A DNA stretch of 64,000 nucleotides from Mycoplana dimorpha. GTDB taxonomy: Bacteria; Pseudomonadota; Alphaproteobacteria; Rhizobiales; Rhizobiaceae. Positions 27,618 through 37,729 of this stretch are shown one piece after another (position 1 is the stretch's first letter; every line of letters begins with the position of its first letter). Position numbers and translations under genes: made by a program. The notes beneath the pieces are model-generated. The model did no database searches and had not been told where the DNA came from. It saw only the letters and a program-made list of their open reading frames with translations. The stretch spans positions 62,001 through 126,000 of the forward strand of contig NZ_PZZZ01000004.1 of the NCBI RefSeq assembly GCF_003046475.1, given 5' to 3'.

Positions 27618-29723
27618 TCAGCCCGCCCGCAGGAAACGGATCGCCTCGTCGCGCCGGTAGAGATAAAGCAGGGTGCGCAACGCCTGCCCGCGTTCGGTCA
27701 TCAGGTCCGGGTCCTTCTCCAGCACCAGCGCCGCATCCTTGCGGGCGATCTCCAGCAGGTCGCCATGCGCTTCGAGGCTGGCGATGAGAAAGCCCGGCGT
27801 GCCGGACTGGCGGGTGCCGAGCAACTCGCCTTCGCCGCGCAGCTTCAGGTCTTCCTCGGCGATCCGGAAGCCGTCCTCCGTTTCCCGCAAGATGCCCAGC
27901 CGCGCCCGGCCGTTCTCGCTTAACGGGCCCTTGTAGAGCAGTATGCAGGTCGAAGCTGCGTCGCCCCGCCCGACGCGGCCTCGTAACTGGTGCAGCTGTG
28001 CCAGCCCGAATCGCTCGGCGTGCTCGATCACCATGATCGAGGCGTCCGGCACGTCGACGCCGACCTCGACCACGGTGGTGGCGACAAGAAGGCGCGTCTC
28101 GCCGTTCTTGAAGGCGAGCATCGCCTCGTCCTTCTGTGCACCGTTCATGCGGCCATGCACGAGACCCGCCTTGTCGCCAAACACCCTCGCGAGCGCCGCG
28201 TGGCGCTCCTCCACGGACATCAGCTCCGATTCCTCGGTCTCCTCGACGAGCGGGCAGATCCAGTAGGCCTTCTTGCCCTCGGAGATCGCGCCCCGCAGGC
28301 GTTCGACGATCTCGTCGGTGCGTTCCTGCGGCACGACCACGGTCTGGATAGGTTTGCGGCCGGCCGGCTTCTCGGTCAGCTTGGACACGTCCATGTCGCC
28401 GAAGGCAGCAAGCACGAGGGTCCGTGGTATCGGGGTGGCCGTCATCACCAGCATGTGAGGCGAAATCCCCTTGGCGGTCAGCCGCAGGCGCTGGTGCACG
28501 CCGAACCGGTGCTGCTCGTCGACCACGGCCAGAGCAAGGTCCCGGTAGTTGACATTGTCCTGGAAGAGCGCGTGGGTGCCGATCACGATGTTCGTCTCGC
28601 CGGATGCGATCCGCTCCAGGATCTGCTCCCGTTCGCGGCCCTTGGTGCGTCCGGTGAGCACGTCGATCGTCAGTCCGGCCGGTTCGGCCATGCGCGACAG
28701 CGTCGCGTGGTGCTGGCGCGCCAGGATCTCGGTCGGCGCCATCAGCACGGCCTGCCCACCCGCTTCGACGGCTGCCAGCATCGCCATCAGCGCCACGGCG
28801 GTCTTGCCCGAGCCGACGTCGCCCTGCAGCAGGCGGAGCATGCGCTGATCGGTCGCCATGTCCTCGAGGATTTCGGCTATCGCAGCCGACTGGCTGCTGG
28901 TCAGCGCAAAGGGCAGCCCCCCGAGAACCTTGCCGCTCAGTTCGCCGGTGGCGATCACCGGCCGGCCGGCGAGACGGCGCAGGTTCTGCCGCACCAGCGC
29001 CAGCGACACCTGCCCGGCGAGGAACTCGTCATAGGCGAGCCGCCGGCGGGAGGGTGCTTGCGGATCGAGATCGAGTGCATCGCGTGGATTGTGCAGGGCT
29101 GTAAAGGCGTCGGTCGCGCCGGGAAAACCCTGCCGGGCGATAAGGGTTTTATCGCCCCATTCCGGCAGGTGCGGGATTCTGCTGACGGCGGCCTCGATCG
29201 CCTTTCGCAGCGTTCGCGGCGACAGGCCCGCCGTCAGGCCGTAGATCGGCTCGACCATCGGCATCGCCTCGGCCTCGGCAGCCTTGACCATGTAGTCGGG
29301 ATGGACCATCGAAGCCCGCCCGTTGAACCAGTCGATCTTGCCGCTGACGATCACCTGCTCGTCCACCGGCAGTGATTTGGCCAGCCAGTCGCCCTTGGCG
29401 CGGAAGAAGGTAAGGGCCAGTTCGCCGGTGTCGTCGTGCAGGAAAACCCGGTAGGGCACGTTCGACCTGCCGCGCGGCGGCGGCTGGTGACGGTCGACGC
29501 GGCCGGATATGGTGACGATCGCCCCCTGCGGCGCGTGCGCGATGCCCGGCTGGTTGCGGCGGTCGATCAGGCCGGAAGGCGTGTGGAAGACGAGGTCGAC
29601 GACCCGGCACTCCTCAATGCTCTCCTGTCCGAGCAGCTTCGCAAACAGCTCGCCGGTCTTCGGCCCTATGCCGGGAAGGTTGGCGAGTGAGGCGAAAAGC
29701 GGGTCGAGCAGGGCAGGGCGCAT
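27618..29723 (-). CDS. recG: ATP-dependent DNA helicase RecG
   Basis: A 701-residue helicase that regresses stalled replication forks and processes branched DNA. The N-terminal wedge/OB region spans about 1-240. Motif I is GDVGSGKTAVALMAML, motif II is DEQHRFG, motif III is TATPIPRTL, and the C-terminal QLRGRVGRGDAAS is motif VI. I take MRPALLDPLFA at 29723 as the start, since it matches the usual rhizobial N-terminus; the 15 residues open upstream look unconserved. It is divergent from sdhE-mfd. Confidence 0.96.
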   Translation of the reverse strand: MRPALLDPLFASLANLPGIGPKTGELFAKLLGQESIEECRVVDLVFHTPSGLIDRRNQPGIAHAPQGAIVTISGRVDRHQPPPRGRSNVPYRVFLHDDTGELALTFFRAKGDWLAKSLPVDEQVIVSGKIDWFNGRASMVHPDYMVKAAEAEAMPMVEPIYGLTAGLSPRTLRKAIEAAVSRIPHLPEWGDKTLIARQGFPGATDAFTALHNPRDALDLDPQAPSRRRLAYDEFLAGQVSLALVRQNLRRLAGRPVIATGELSGKVLGGLPFALTSSQSAAIAEILEDMATDQRMLRLLQGDVGSGKTAVALMAMLAAVEAGGQAVLMAPTEILARQHHATLSRMAEPAGLTIDVLTGRTKGREREQILERIASGETNIVIGTHALFQDNVNYRDLALAVVDEQHRFGVHQRLRLTAKGISPHMLVMTATPIPRTLVLAAFGDMDVSKLTEKPAGRKPIQTVVVPQERTDEIVERLRGAISEGKKAYWICPLVEETEESELMSVEERHAALARVFGDKAGLVHGRMNGAQKDEAMLAFKNGETRLLVATTVVEVGVDVPDASIMVIEHAERFGLAQLHQLRGRVGRGDAASTCILLYKGPLSENGRARLGILRETEDGFRIAEEDLKLRGEGELLGTRQSGTPGFLIASLEAHGDLLEIARKDAALVLEKDPDLMTERGQALRTLLYLYRRDEAIRFLRAG

Positions 29724-29897
29724 GGGGCCAAAATGCGCTGGAAAATCGCTGCTTGGCAAGGCTGACAATCCGTTTTCGACCGTCTATAGAGACCGCGACG
29801 GTCGCCCTCGGCCATCCGGACGGGCCCGTCGCCTTTCTGTTCGGCCGCCCTCCATCGCGCGCCGCGGCAGGTTTCTCATGCGGGAAAGACAGTGGAC

Positions 29898-30215
29898 ATG
29901 ACCGGCACCACCCGAACGAGCGCAGACATCGACCCGCGCCGCAAACGCACCCTCTTCCGCTGCTGGCATCGCGGCATACGCGAGATGGACCTGGTGCTCG
30001 GTGCCTTCGCCGACGCGGAGATCGCGACGCTCTCCGATGCCGAACTGGACGAACTGGAGGCGATCCTGGCCGTTGACGACGCTGACCTCGTGAAGTGGGT
30101 GACCGGCGAAAGGCCGACGCCGGAACGGTTCCGCACCGGGATCTTCCCGCGCATCTGCGCGTTCAAGCCGGACTTCTCGCCGGTGACGGTCGAGACCATC
30201 GGGAAGGCGAAATGA
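29898..30215 (+). CDS. sdhE: FAD assembly factor SdhE
   Basis: A 105-residue all-helical protein that helps attach FAD covalently to the succinate dehydrogenase flavoprotein. The hallmark RGxxE appears in FRCWHRGIREMDLVLGAFAD, followed by a DLVKWVTGERPTP segment. A GTG at 29892 is an alternative start two codons upstream. Its end overlaps the mfd start by four bases. The recG/sdhE/mfd arrangement is common in rhizobia. Confidence 0.93.
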   Translation: MTGTTRTSADIDPRRKRTLFRCWHRGIREMDLVLGAFADAEIATLSDAELDELEAILAVDDADLVKWVTGERPTPERFRTGIFPRICAFKPDFSPVTVETIGKAK

Positions 30216-33200
30216 TACCAGGGCTCGATACCGCAGAACTTGCCACGATCGGCCAGCCCGCGACGATCGGAGCGGTGCCGAGCGGGGCCGAAGCGCTCGT
30301 GGTTGCCGAACTGGCGCGCGAGTTCGGCTCCGTGGCCTACGTCATGTCCGACGGGCAGCGCATCAGTGACATGGAGCAGATGCTCGGCTTTGCCGCTCCC
30401 GGAATTCCGGTTCTGACGCTGCCCGGCTGGGATTGCCTGCCCTACGACCGCGTCTCGCCGAGCTCCGACACATCGGCGCGGCGGCTCGCGGCGCTCTCGG
30501 CGCTGAACGCCCACAAGGACAAGCCGCACCCGGCGATCGTCCTCGTCACCGTCAATGCGATGCTGCAGAAGACGGCTCCGCGGCAGGTCATCGGCAGTCT
30601 GGGCTTCTCGGCCCGGCCGGGAAATCAGGTGCGCATGGACGACCTCGCCGCCCGCCTCGAGCAAAACGGCTTCGACCGGGTCGCTACCGTGCGCGAGGTT
30701 GGCGAATATGCGGTGCGTGGCGGCATCCTCGATGTCTTCGTTCCCGGCAGTCCGGAGCCATTGCGCCTCGACTTCTTCGGCGACACGCTGGAGAGTATCC
30801 GCGCCTTCGATCCGGGCAGCCAGCGCTCGACCGGACAGGCGAAGAGCTTCGAACTCAATCCGATGAGCGAAGTGACGCTGACGCCCGAGACGATCAGCCG
30901 CTTCCGCACCCAGTATCTGTCGCTTTTCGGTGCCGCCACGCGCGACGACGCCCTCTACCAGGCGGTCTCCGAGGGCAGGCGCTTTGCAGGCATGGAACAC
31001 TGGCTGCCGCTGTTCTACGAACGCGTTGAGACCGCCTTCGACTACCTCGCCGGTTTCCGCATCGTGACGGACCATGCCGCACGTGAGGCGGCCGCGGAAC
31101 GCTCGAAGCTGGTGCGCGACTACTTTGAGGCCCGGCAGACCTCCGCCTCCGCCAAGGGACAGCTGGCCCAGGCGACGCCCTATAAGCCGGTCCCACCCGG
31201 CCAGCTCTACCTCGACGACGAACGCTTCGCGGCACTGCTGGACGAGCACGACGCCATCCGCATCTCGCCTTTCAACGAGCATGAGGGTGAGGCGCGACGG
31301 GTGTTTGCGATCGGCGCACGTGCCGGGGTGCGTTGGGCGAAGGCCACCAGGGAGGGCGAGGCCGGCAACGACCGCGTCAACGTCTTCGACCAGGTGGTGA
31401 AATACATCGCCGATCTGCGCGCTTCCGGTCGGAAGGTGCTCGTCACCGGCTGGAGCGAGGGCTCCCTCGACCGCCTGATGCAGGTTCTCGGCGAGCATGG
31501 TCTGGGCAACGTCGTTGGTGTTGCCGACCTTGCCTCGTTGCGCAATCTGAAGCCGGGGCAGGCCGGTTCTGCCGTCCTGAGCCTCGAGAACGGCTTCGAG
31601 GTCGGCGACCTGGTCTTCATCGGCGAGCAGGACATTCTCGGCGACCGCATGGTCCGCCGGTCGCGGCGGCGCAAGCGCGGCGCCGACTTCATCTCGGAGG
31701 TGGCCGGCCTGGATGAAGGCAGCATCGTGGTTCACGCCGAGCACGGCATCGGCCGCTTCGTCGGGTTGCGGACGATCGAGGCCGCGGGCGCGCCACACGC
31801 CTGCCTTGAACTCGTGTACGCCGACGACGCCAAGCTGTTCCTGCCGGTCGAGAACATCGACCTGCTCTCGCGCTACGGCGGCGAGGGGTCAGATGCGATC
31901 CTCGACAAGCTCGGCGGGGTCGCCTGGCAGGCACGCAAGGCCAAGCTGAAGAAACGCCTGCTGGAAATGGCGGGCGGCCTGATCCAGGTCGCCGCCGCCC
32001 GGCTCGTGCGCCACGCGCCGGTGCTGACCGCACAGGACGGCGTCTATGACGAGTTCGCTGCACGCTTTCCCTATGACGAGACCGACGACCAGGCGAATGC
32101 GATCGACGCGGTGCGTGAGGATCTCGGCGCCGGCAGGCCGATGGACCGGCTGGTCTGCGGCGATGTCGGATTCGGCAAGACGGAGGTCGCGCTGCGCGCC
32201 GCCTTCATCGCCGCCATGAACGGCGTGCAGGTGGCGGTGGTGGTGCCGACCACCTTGCTGGCGCGCCAGCATTTCAAGACTTTCTCCGAGCGCTTCCGTG
32301 GCCTGCCGATCCGCCTGCAGCAGGCCTCGCGCCTGGTCGGTTCCAAGGAATTGGCGCTTACCAAGAAAGAGGTTGCCGAGGGCAAGACCGACATCGTCGT
32401 CGGAACCCACGCGCTGCTCGGAAGCGGGATCAAGTTCGCCAATCTCGGCCTGCTCATCATCGACGAGGAGCAGCATTTCGGCGTCAAGCACAAGGAGCGG
32501 CTGAAGGAGCTCAAGAGCGACGTGCATGTGCTGACGCTGTCGGCCACGCCGATCCCGCGCACGCTGCAGCTTGCCATGACCGGCGTGCGCGAACTCTCGC
32601 TCATCACCACGCCGCCCGTCGACCGCATGGCAGTGCGCACCTTCATTTCGCCCTTCGATCCACTGGTGATCCGCGAGACGCTGATGCGCGAACACTATCG
32701 CGGCGGCCAGAGTTTTTACGTCTGCCCGCGCCTCAGCGACCTGGCTGAAATTCAGGAGTTCCTGCAACAGGACGTCCCGGAGCTGAAGGTGGCAGTCGCC
32801 CATGGCCAGATGCCCGCCACCGAACTCGAGGACATCATGAACGCCTTCTATGACGGGCGTTACGACGTACTGCTGTCGACGACCATCGTCGAGTCGGGCC
32901 TCGACGTGCCGACGGCCAATACGCTGATCGTCCATCGCGCCGACATGTTCGGACTGGCCCAGCTCTACCAGCTGCGCGGTCGGGTCGGGCGGTCCAAGGT
33001 GCGTGCCTTTGCGCTGATGACCCTGCCGGTGAACAAGAAGCTGACCGCCACGGCGGAGCGGCGGCTGAAGGTGCTGCAGTCGCTCGACACGCTCGGCGCC
33101 GGCTTCCAGCTCGCCAGCCACGACCTGGACATTCGCGGTGCGGGCAACCTGCTCGGCGAGGAGCAGTCCGGCCACATCAAGGAGGTCGGTTTTGAGCTGT

Positions 33201-33721
33201 ATCAGCAGATGCTCGAGGAAGCGGTCGCCGAGATCAAGGGTGACGAGGAGATCATCGACACCGGCTGGTCGCCGCAGATTTCCGTCGGCACGCCGGTGAT
33301 GATCCCGGACGACTACGTGCCCGACCTGCACCTGCGGCTCGGCCTCTACCGCCGGCTCGGCGAGATCACCGACCTCAGCGAGATCGACTCGTTCGGCGCC
33401 GAACTGATCGACCGTTTCGGGCCGCTGCCGATCGAGGTGCAGCACCTGCTGAAGATCGTCTACATCAAGTCGCTCTGCCGCGTCGCCAATGTCGAGAAGC
33501 TGGATGCCGGCCCGAAGGGCGTCGTCATCCAGTTCCGCCACAAGGAGTTCCCGAATCCCGCCGCGCTCGTCGGCTACATCGCCAAGCAAGGCACACTGGC
33601 CAAGATCCGCCCGGACCAGAGCCTGTTCCTGTCCCGCGACCTGCCGACGCCGGAGAAGCGGCTGACGGGAGCAGCGCAGCTGATGACGCAACTCGCGGCG
33701 TTGGCGAAGCAGCCGACGTAG
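30212..33721 (+). CDS. mfd: Transcription-repair coupling factor Mfd
   Basis: A 1169-residue translocase that removes RNA polymerase stalled at lesions and recruits UvrA. The UvrB-homology region lies at the N-terminus (LPGWDCLPYDRVSPSSDTSA). An RNA-polymerase-interaction domain lies at about 490-560 (HGIGRFVGLRTIE). The RecG-like motor has GDVGFGKTEVALRA, DEEQHFGVKHKE and QLRGRVGRSK. A TRCF C-terminal domain follows. The ATG at 30212 overlaps sdhE by four bases; the open frame further upstream is out of frame with sdhE and non-homologous. Full length for the family. Confidence 0.97.
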   Translation: MIPGLDTAELATIGQPATIGAVPSGAEALVVAELAREFGSVAYVMSDGQRISDMEQMLGFAAPGIPVLTLPGWDCLPYDRVSPSSDTSARRLAALSALNAHKDKPHPAIVLVTVNAMLQKTAPRQVIGSLGFSARPGNQVRMDDLAARLEQNGFDRVATVREVGEYAVRGGILDVFVPGSPEPLRLDFFGDTLESIRAFDPGSQRSTGQAKSFELNPMSEVTLTPETISRFRTQYLSLFGAATRDDALYQAVSEGRRFAGMEHWLPLFYERVETAFDYLAGFRIVTDHAAREAAAERSKLVRDYFEARQTSASAKGQLAQATPYKPVPPGQLYLDDERFAALLDEHDAIRISPFNEHEGEARRVFAIGARAGVRWAKATREGEAGNDRVNVFDQVVKYIADLRASGRKVLVTGWSEGSLDRLMQVLGEHGLGNVVGVADLASLRNLKPGQAGSAVLSLENGFEVGDLVFIGEQDILGDRMVRRSRRRKRGADFISEVAGLDEGSIVVHAEHGIGRFVGLRTIEAAGAPHACLELVYADDAKLFLPVENIDLLSRYGGEGSDAILDKLGGVAWQARKAKLKKRLLEMAGGLIQVAAARLVRHAPVLTAQDGVYDEFAARFPYDETDDQANAIDAVREDLGAGRPMDRLVCGDVGFGKTEVALRAAFIAAMNGVQVAVVVPTTLLARQHFKTFSERFRGLPIRLQQASRLVGSKELALTKKEVAEGKTDIVVGTHALLGSGIKFANLGLLIIDEEQHFGVKHKERLKELKSDVHVLTLSATPIPRTLQLAMTGVRELSLITTPPVDRMAVRTFISPFDPLVIRETLMREHYRGGQSFYVCPRLSDLAEIQEFLQQDVPELKVAVAHGQMPATELEDIMNAFYDGRYDVLLSTTIVESGLDVPTANTLIVHRADMFGLAQLYQLRGRVGRSKVRAFALMTLPVNKKLTATAERRLKVLQSLDTLGAGFQLASHDLDIRGAGNLLGEEQSGHIKEVGFELYQQMLEEAVAEIKGDEEIIDTGWSPQISVGTPVMIPDDYVPDLHLRLGLYRRLGEITDLSEIDSFGAELIDRFGPLPIEVQHLLKIVYIKSLCRVANVEKLDAGPKGVVIQFRHKEFPNPAALVGYIAKQGTLAKIRPDQSLFLSRDLPTPEKRLTGAAQLMTQLAALAKQPT

Positions 33722-33803
33722 GGCGCGGCGGTTGCCGCGCCTCCTATTGCGGTTAGCTCGCTGAACGGTCGGATGTTTCTGATCGGCCTGCGCGGCCTGC
33801 TGC

Positions 33804-34475
33804 TCAGGCGCCGGTTGCCGTTTCGGACTTCTTCAGCGCCGCGACCTCGCGCAGCGCGCCGGCGAGCACCTCGCTCGACTGTGCGCCCATCACGGCATAT
33901 TTGTTGTCGATGATGAAGCAGGGAACGCCGGTCACGCCCATCTCGCGCGCTATGCCGATCTCCTCCTTCACCGAATCGACGTCGGCGCCGGCGGAAAACA
34001 GGGCGCAGACGACGGCGCGGTCCATGCCCGCCGCCTCGGCAATGTCGAGCAGCACGGCGCGATCGCCGATATTTCTGCCCTCTTCGAAATAGGCCTTGAA
34101 CAGCGCCAGCGTCAGCCGGTTCTGCACCTCGGGATCCTCGATCATCGCCCATCGCATCAGCCGGTGCGCATCGAGCGTGTTGGGGCTGGTTGCGATCGCA
34201 TCGAAATGAAAGTCGATGCCCGCTTCATGGCCCATTTCGGTCAGCTTGCGGTGCGTCCTCTCGACGGCTTCCGCGCCACCGAGTTTCTCGGCCAGGTGCT
34301 TCTTGTGATCGACGCCCTGCACCGGCATGTCGGGATTGAGCTGGTAAGGGCGAAAGGTGACGGCCACCTCCACCTCGTCGCAGACCGACTGGATCGCCTG
34401 TTCCAGCCGCTTCTTGCCGAGATAGCACCATGGGCACACCACGTCGGAGACGACGTCGATCGTTACCGTTTCCAT
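33804..34475 (-). CDS. DsbA-family (FrnE-like) oxidoreductase
   Basis: A 223-residue thioredoxin-fold protein of the FrnE/DsbA-like family. The redox motif CPWC is at residues 14-17 (DVVCPWCYLGKKRLEQ), and the cis-proline loop is GVTGVPCFIIDNKYAVMGAQ. No signal peptide is present, so unlike classical DsbA it should be cytoplasmic. The exact reaction is unknown; dithiol oxidoreductase or isomerase roles are described for relatives. I start at the ATG at 34475, because the 22 residues open upstream are not family-like. Confidence 0.88.
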   Translation of the reverse strand: METVTIDVVSDVVCPWCYLGKKRLEQAIQSVCDEVEVAVTFRPYQLNPDMPVQGVDHKKHLAEKLGGAEAVERTHRKLTEMGHEAGIDFHFDAIATSPNTLDAHRLMRWAMIEDPEVQNRLTLALFKAYFEEGRNIGDRAVLLDIAEAAGMDRAVVCALFSAGADVDSVKEEIGIAREMGVTGVPCFIIDNKYAVMGAQSSEVLAGALREVAALKKSETATGA

Positions 34476-34585
34476 GTCTGTCTCGTCCTCTATGATCCGG
34501 CTTACTAGGCAGATAGTCGCCCTTGCCGCACTATTCAACACGCTGGCCCAAACTCCCGCCGTTCACCGGCGGGGCGCTGGAGCCG

Positions 34586-36397
34586 TCACTGGGCCTTCGC
34601 GTCCCACCACACCGGAAGCTGGTAGCCGTAGAGAGGCACGGTCTCCGGGCGGGCGATACGACGGTGGCGCGCCACCCATTGCTGTCCGAGATGGTAGAGC
34701 GGCAGCACATAGTGGTTGGAAAGCAGCAGCCGGTCGTGCGCCCGCACGGCGGAACGGAAGTCCTCGGCGCTTCGGGCCGTCAGGATCGCGTCGACCAGCC
34801 GGTCGACGTCGGGATCGTCTGCACCGGCGAAGGCTTCGCTGCCGTCGCGTTCGCGGAAGTCGGAGCGCCACCGCACAGCCTGCTCGATCCCCGGCGACAG
34901 CGAGGAGGCATAGGCGCGGATGATGACGTCGTAGTCGAAGGTCTGCACGCGGCTCTGGTATTGCGAATCGTCGACTGTCCGTACGGAGGCGCGGATGCCG
35001 AGAGCTGCAAGGAAGCGCTGGTAGGCGAGGGCGAGTTTTTCCTGGTCGGCATTCTGGGTCATGATCTCGAACGCCAGCGGCCTGCCGGAGGCGTCGCTCA
35101 TGACGCCGTCCTTGATCGAGTACCCCGCTTCCTTCAGCAGAATCACCGCCTGCTTCAACACCTTGCGGTCCCGGCCTGACGCATCGGTCTTCGGCCAGCG
35201 ATAGGTGCCGTCAAGGATCGCCGGCTCGATTCGCGAGAGCGCCGGCCCGAGCAACTGCCGCTCCTTGTCATCCGCCGGCACGCCGAGAGAGGAAAGCTCA
35301 GAGTTCTGCCAGAAACTCTCCGTCCGTTTGTAGGCGTTTTCGAACAGGTTCCGGTTGACCCACTCGAAGTCGAAGACGAGCGACAGGCCGTGGCGGACAC
35401 GGACGTCGGAAAACATCGGCCGGCGGGTGTTGAAGACGAAGCCGAGCATGCCGGACGGGACCTGCGGCTTGAAGACGTCCTTGACGATCTCGCCCGACGT
35501 CACCGCGGGAAAGCCGTAGCCACGCGCCCACTTCGTTGGATTCCCCTCCTGAAAGATATCGACATCGCCCTTCTTGAAAGCCTCGAACAGCGAGTTTTCC
35601 TGCAGGAAATACTCGACCGTGATCCTGTCGTAGTTGTCGAAGCCGACCTTTGAGGGAATGTCGCGGCCCCAGTAGTCAAAATTGCGCTCGTAGACGATCT
35701 TCTCGCCCGGCTTGACCTCCTTGACCCGGTAGGGGCCTGACCCGAGCGGAAACTTCAAACTGGTGCGGTCGAAACCCTCGACGTCGGTTGCGTGCCTGGG
35801 TAGCACCGGCGACAGGGCCAGCAGCAGCGGCGATTCGCGATCGGCCTTGTCGTTGAAGGTGAAGCGGATTCCGTGCTCGCCGATCTGTTCCATCTTCGAG
35901 ACGACGTCGAGCCGGCGACTGAACGGCGAGCGCCCCTTGTCGCGCAGCAGCTCGAAGCTGAAGATGACGTCATCGGGTGTCACCGGTATGCCGTCCGCCC
36001 ACCTCGCCTTCGGGGCGAGGTTGAACTGGATGAAGCTGCGCGCCTCGTCCCACTCAACCGATTCGGCGAGAAGCCCGTACATGGAGAACGCCTCGTCGCG
36101 CGAACGCTGCATCAGCGACTCGTAGACAAGGTTGCCGAATTCCGGATCCCACATGCCGCGCGCCGTGGTGCGCATGCTCTTCAGAATGAACGGGTTGAGA
36201 TTGTCGAACGTGCCGACGACGCCGTAGGTGATGCTGCCGCCCTTCTTCACGTCGGGATTGACGTAGGGAAAGTGCTTGTAGCCCGGCGGCAGGGCTGGAT
36301 CACCGTGCATGGCGATGCCGTGCAGGGGGGCGGACGCCGCATGGCCGACCGGCTGCACCGCAAGGCCGATGAAGAGTGCTGTCAGTAATGCCCGCAA
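34586..36397 (-). CDS. ABC transporter solute-binding protein, peptide type (YejA-like)
   Basis: A 603-residue periplasmic SBP_bac_5 protein. A signal peptide is obvious (MRALLTALFIGLAVQPVGHA then SAP). The mature part contains GSITYGVVGTFDNLNPFILK, a YESLMQRSRDEAFSMYGLLA segment and KARWADGIPVTPDDVIFSFE, close to YejA. Such proteins deliver oligopeptides, and in some relatives antimicrobial peptides such as microcin C, to YejBEF. No permease or ATPase genes are adjacent, so it is an orphan here; rhizobial genomes often carry two yejA-like genes before yejBEF. Confidence 0.88.
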   Translation of the reverse strand: MRALLTALFIGLAVQPVGHAASAPLHGIAMHGDPALPPGYKHFPYVNPDVKKGGSITYGVVGTFDNLNPFILKSMRTTARGMWDPEFGNLVYESLMQRSRDEAFSMYGLLAESVEWDEARSFIQFNLAPKARWADGIPVTPDDVIFSFELLRDKGRSPFSRRLDVVSKMEQIGEHGIRFTFNDKADRESPLLLALSPVLPRHATDVEGFDRTSLKFPLGSGPYRVKEVKPGEKIVYERNFDYWGRDIPSKVGFDNYDRITVEYFLQENSLFEAFKKGDVDIFQEGNPTKWARGYGFPAVTSGEIVKDVFKPQVPSGMLGFVFNTRRPMFSDVRVRHGLSLVFDFEWVNRNLFENAYKRTESFWQNSELSSLGVPADDKERQLLGPALSRIEPAILDGTYRWPKTDASGRDRKVLKQAVILLKEAGYSIKDGVMSDASGRPLAFEIMTQNADQEKLALAYQRFLAALGIRASVRTVDDSQYQSRVQTFDYDVIIRAYASSLSPGIEQAVRWRSDFRERDGSEAFAGADDPDVDRLVDAILTARSAEDFRSAVRAHDRLLLSNHYVLPLYHLGQQWVARHRRIARPETVPLYGYQLPVWWDAKAQ

Positions 36398-36662
36398 GAT
36401 GATTCCTCGTAAATGCCGGGTCGAGTCGGCCCGAACTTACATGGTCGCGTCGCCCGCAAACAATGTTGAAGGCCTATTTTTCAGGAAGTCTGGGCAAAAA
36501 CACGGGTGGGAGACTGGATATCTGCAACGGCTCATTGTAACAGGGAAACCGAAGAGACGGGTCATGCAATTGCCTCATTTCGCCGACAGGAGAGCGCACG
36601 GCTGACCGGAACATTCAGGGCGAACAGCGCTCGGCATCGGACTTCAGGAGACGGGACTCGTT

Positions 36663-37286
36663 ATGATCTTCAAATCGATCTTCACCAAACAGGCTGTGCT
36701 TTCGACATTCGCGGTTTCGCTGTTGGCGGGCGCGCTGCCGTCAGTCGCCCAGGCACAGCAGGCTGCAGCTCCGCAGGGCTGGTTCAAGGTCTGCACCAAG
36801 CAGGAAGACAACGACGTCTGCATCGTCCAGAACCTTCTCACCGCCGGCGGTGGCCAGCTGCTCACCGCAGTCGGCCTCATCACGGTCGAGGGTAAGGTCA
36901 ACCGCAAGATCATCCAGGTTTCGGTCCCCAGCGCCCGTCTGGTTCCCCCGGGCATCGCCATGCAGATCGACGGCGGCAAGCCGCAGAAGCTCGACTACGC
37001 TATCTGCATGCCTGACAAGTGCGTCGCCGAGGCCCCACTGACGGACCAGTTGCTGGCCAGCCTGAAGAAGGGCGGCGAGGTTGTCTTCACCTCGGTCAAC
37101 TTCCAGCGTTCGCCGAACCCCATCAAGATGTCGCTGTCGGGCTTTACCGGCGCCTTTGATGGCGAGCCGATCGAACAGTCCAAGCTCGAGGAGCGCCAGC
37201 GCCTGCTGCAGGAAGAAATGCAGAAGAAGGCGGACGAAGCCCGCAAGAAGCTCGAAGACGCCCAGAAGGCTGCCAAGAGCCAGTAA
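36663..37286 (+). CDS. Invasion-associated locus B (IalB) family protein
   Basis: A 207-residue exported protein with a signal peptide (residues about 1-31, ending SVAQA). The IalB core follows: WFKVCTKQEDNDVCIVQNLL, PPGIAMQIDGGKPQKLDYAI and CMPDKCVAEAPLTDQLLASL, with paired cysteines. The C-terminal tail (about 170-207) is a charged helix rich in E, K and R, likely coiled coil. IalB was named in Bartonella for erythrocyte invasion; in free-living rhizobia the role is unclear and may concern the envelope. A strong terminator follows. Confidence 0.9.
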   Translation: MIFKSIFTKQAVLSTFAVSLLAGALPSVAQAQQAAAPQGWFKVCTKQEDNDVCIVQNLLTAGGGQLLTAVGLITVEGKVNRKIIQVSVPSARLVPPGIAMQIDGGKPQKLDYAICMPDKCVAEAPLTDQLLASLKKGGEVVFTSVNFQRSPNPIKMSLSGFTGAFDGEPIEQSKLEERQRLLQEEMQKKADEARKKLEDAQKAAKSQ

Positions 37287-37305
37287 GTCCGACCGATACA
37301 CGAAG

Positions 37306-37331
37306 AACCCGGCCACCAGGCCGGGTTTTTT
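37306..37331 (+). terminator. Intrinsic terminator after ialB-family gene
   Basis: Arms acccggcc and ggccgggt around accag, preceded by A residues and followed by six T. It begins 20 bases after the stop. The A-run upstream may let it also act for the convergent hspQ gene. Confidence 0.88.
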
Positions 37332-37370
37332 CATGGCGCGATACTGTCACCAGTCACAGGGGGAGGTGCG

Positions 37371-37706
37371 TCAGTGCATGATGCCGGCGTTCACCTTCCA
37401 ACGGTACATGCCCGCGTCGTCGGGAACCATCAGCGCCCGAACCTGGGTATGCCGCATCGGTATGCCGCTGTCGTCCAGCTCGAGGTTCTGCTCGGAGACG
37501 TATGCGATGTATTCCGTCTGCGCGTTCTCGGCGAAGAGGTGATAGAACGGCTGGTCCTTCGACGGGCGGATTTCTGCGGGAATTGAATTCCACCACGCGT
37601 CCGTGTTGGCGAACTCCGGGTCGACGTCGAAGACCACGCCGCGGAACGGATGCACGCGGTGCCGAACGACGTCTCCGATACCGAATCTGGCAGTTCTGAT
37701 CTTCAT
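37371..37706 (-). CDS. hspQ: Heat shock protein HspQ
   Basis: A 111-residue protein of the HspQ/YccV (hemimethylated-DNA-binding) family. Conserved stretches are FGIGDVVRHRVHPFRGVVFD, VDPEFANTDAWWNSIP and KDQPFYHLFAENAQTEYIAY. HspQ acts as a specificity factor for Lon in enterobacteria and is heat-induced. A heat-shock-like promoter is visible just upstream (37730-37758), with a short leader carrying ggaagg. Confidence 0.93.
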   Translation of the reverse strand: MKIRTARFGIGDVVRHRVHPFRGVVFDVDPEFANTDAWWNSIPAEIRPSKDQPFYHLFAENAQTEYIAYVSEQNLELDDSGIPMRHTQVRALMVPDDAGMYRWKVNAGIMH

Positions 37707-37729
37707 CCTTGGCCTTCCTTTCGTTCCCT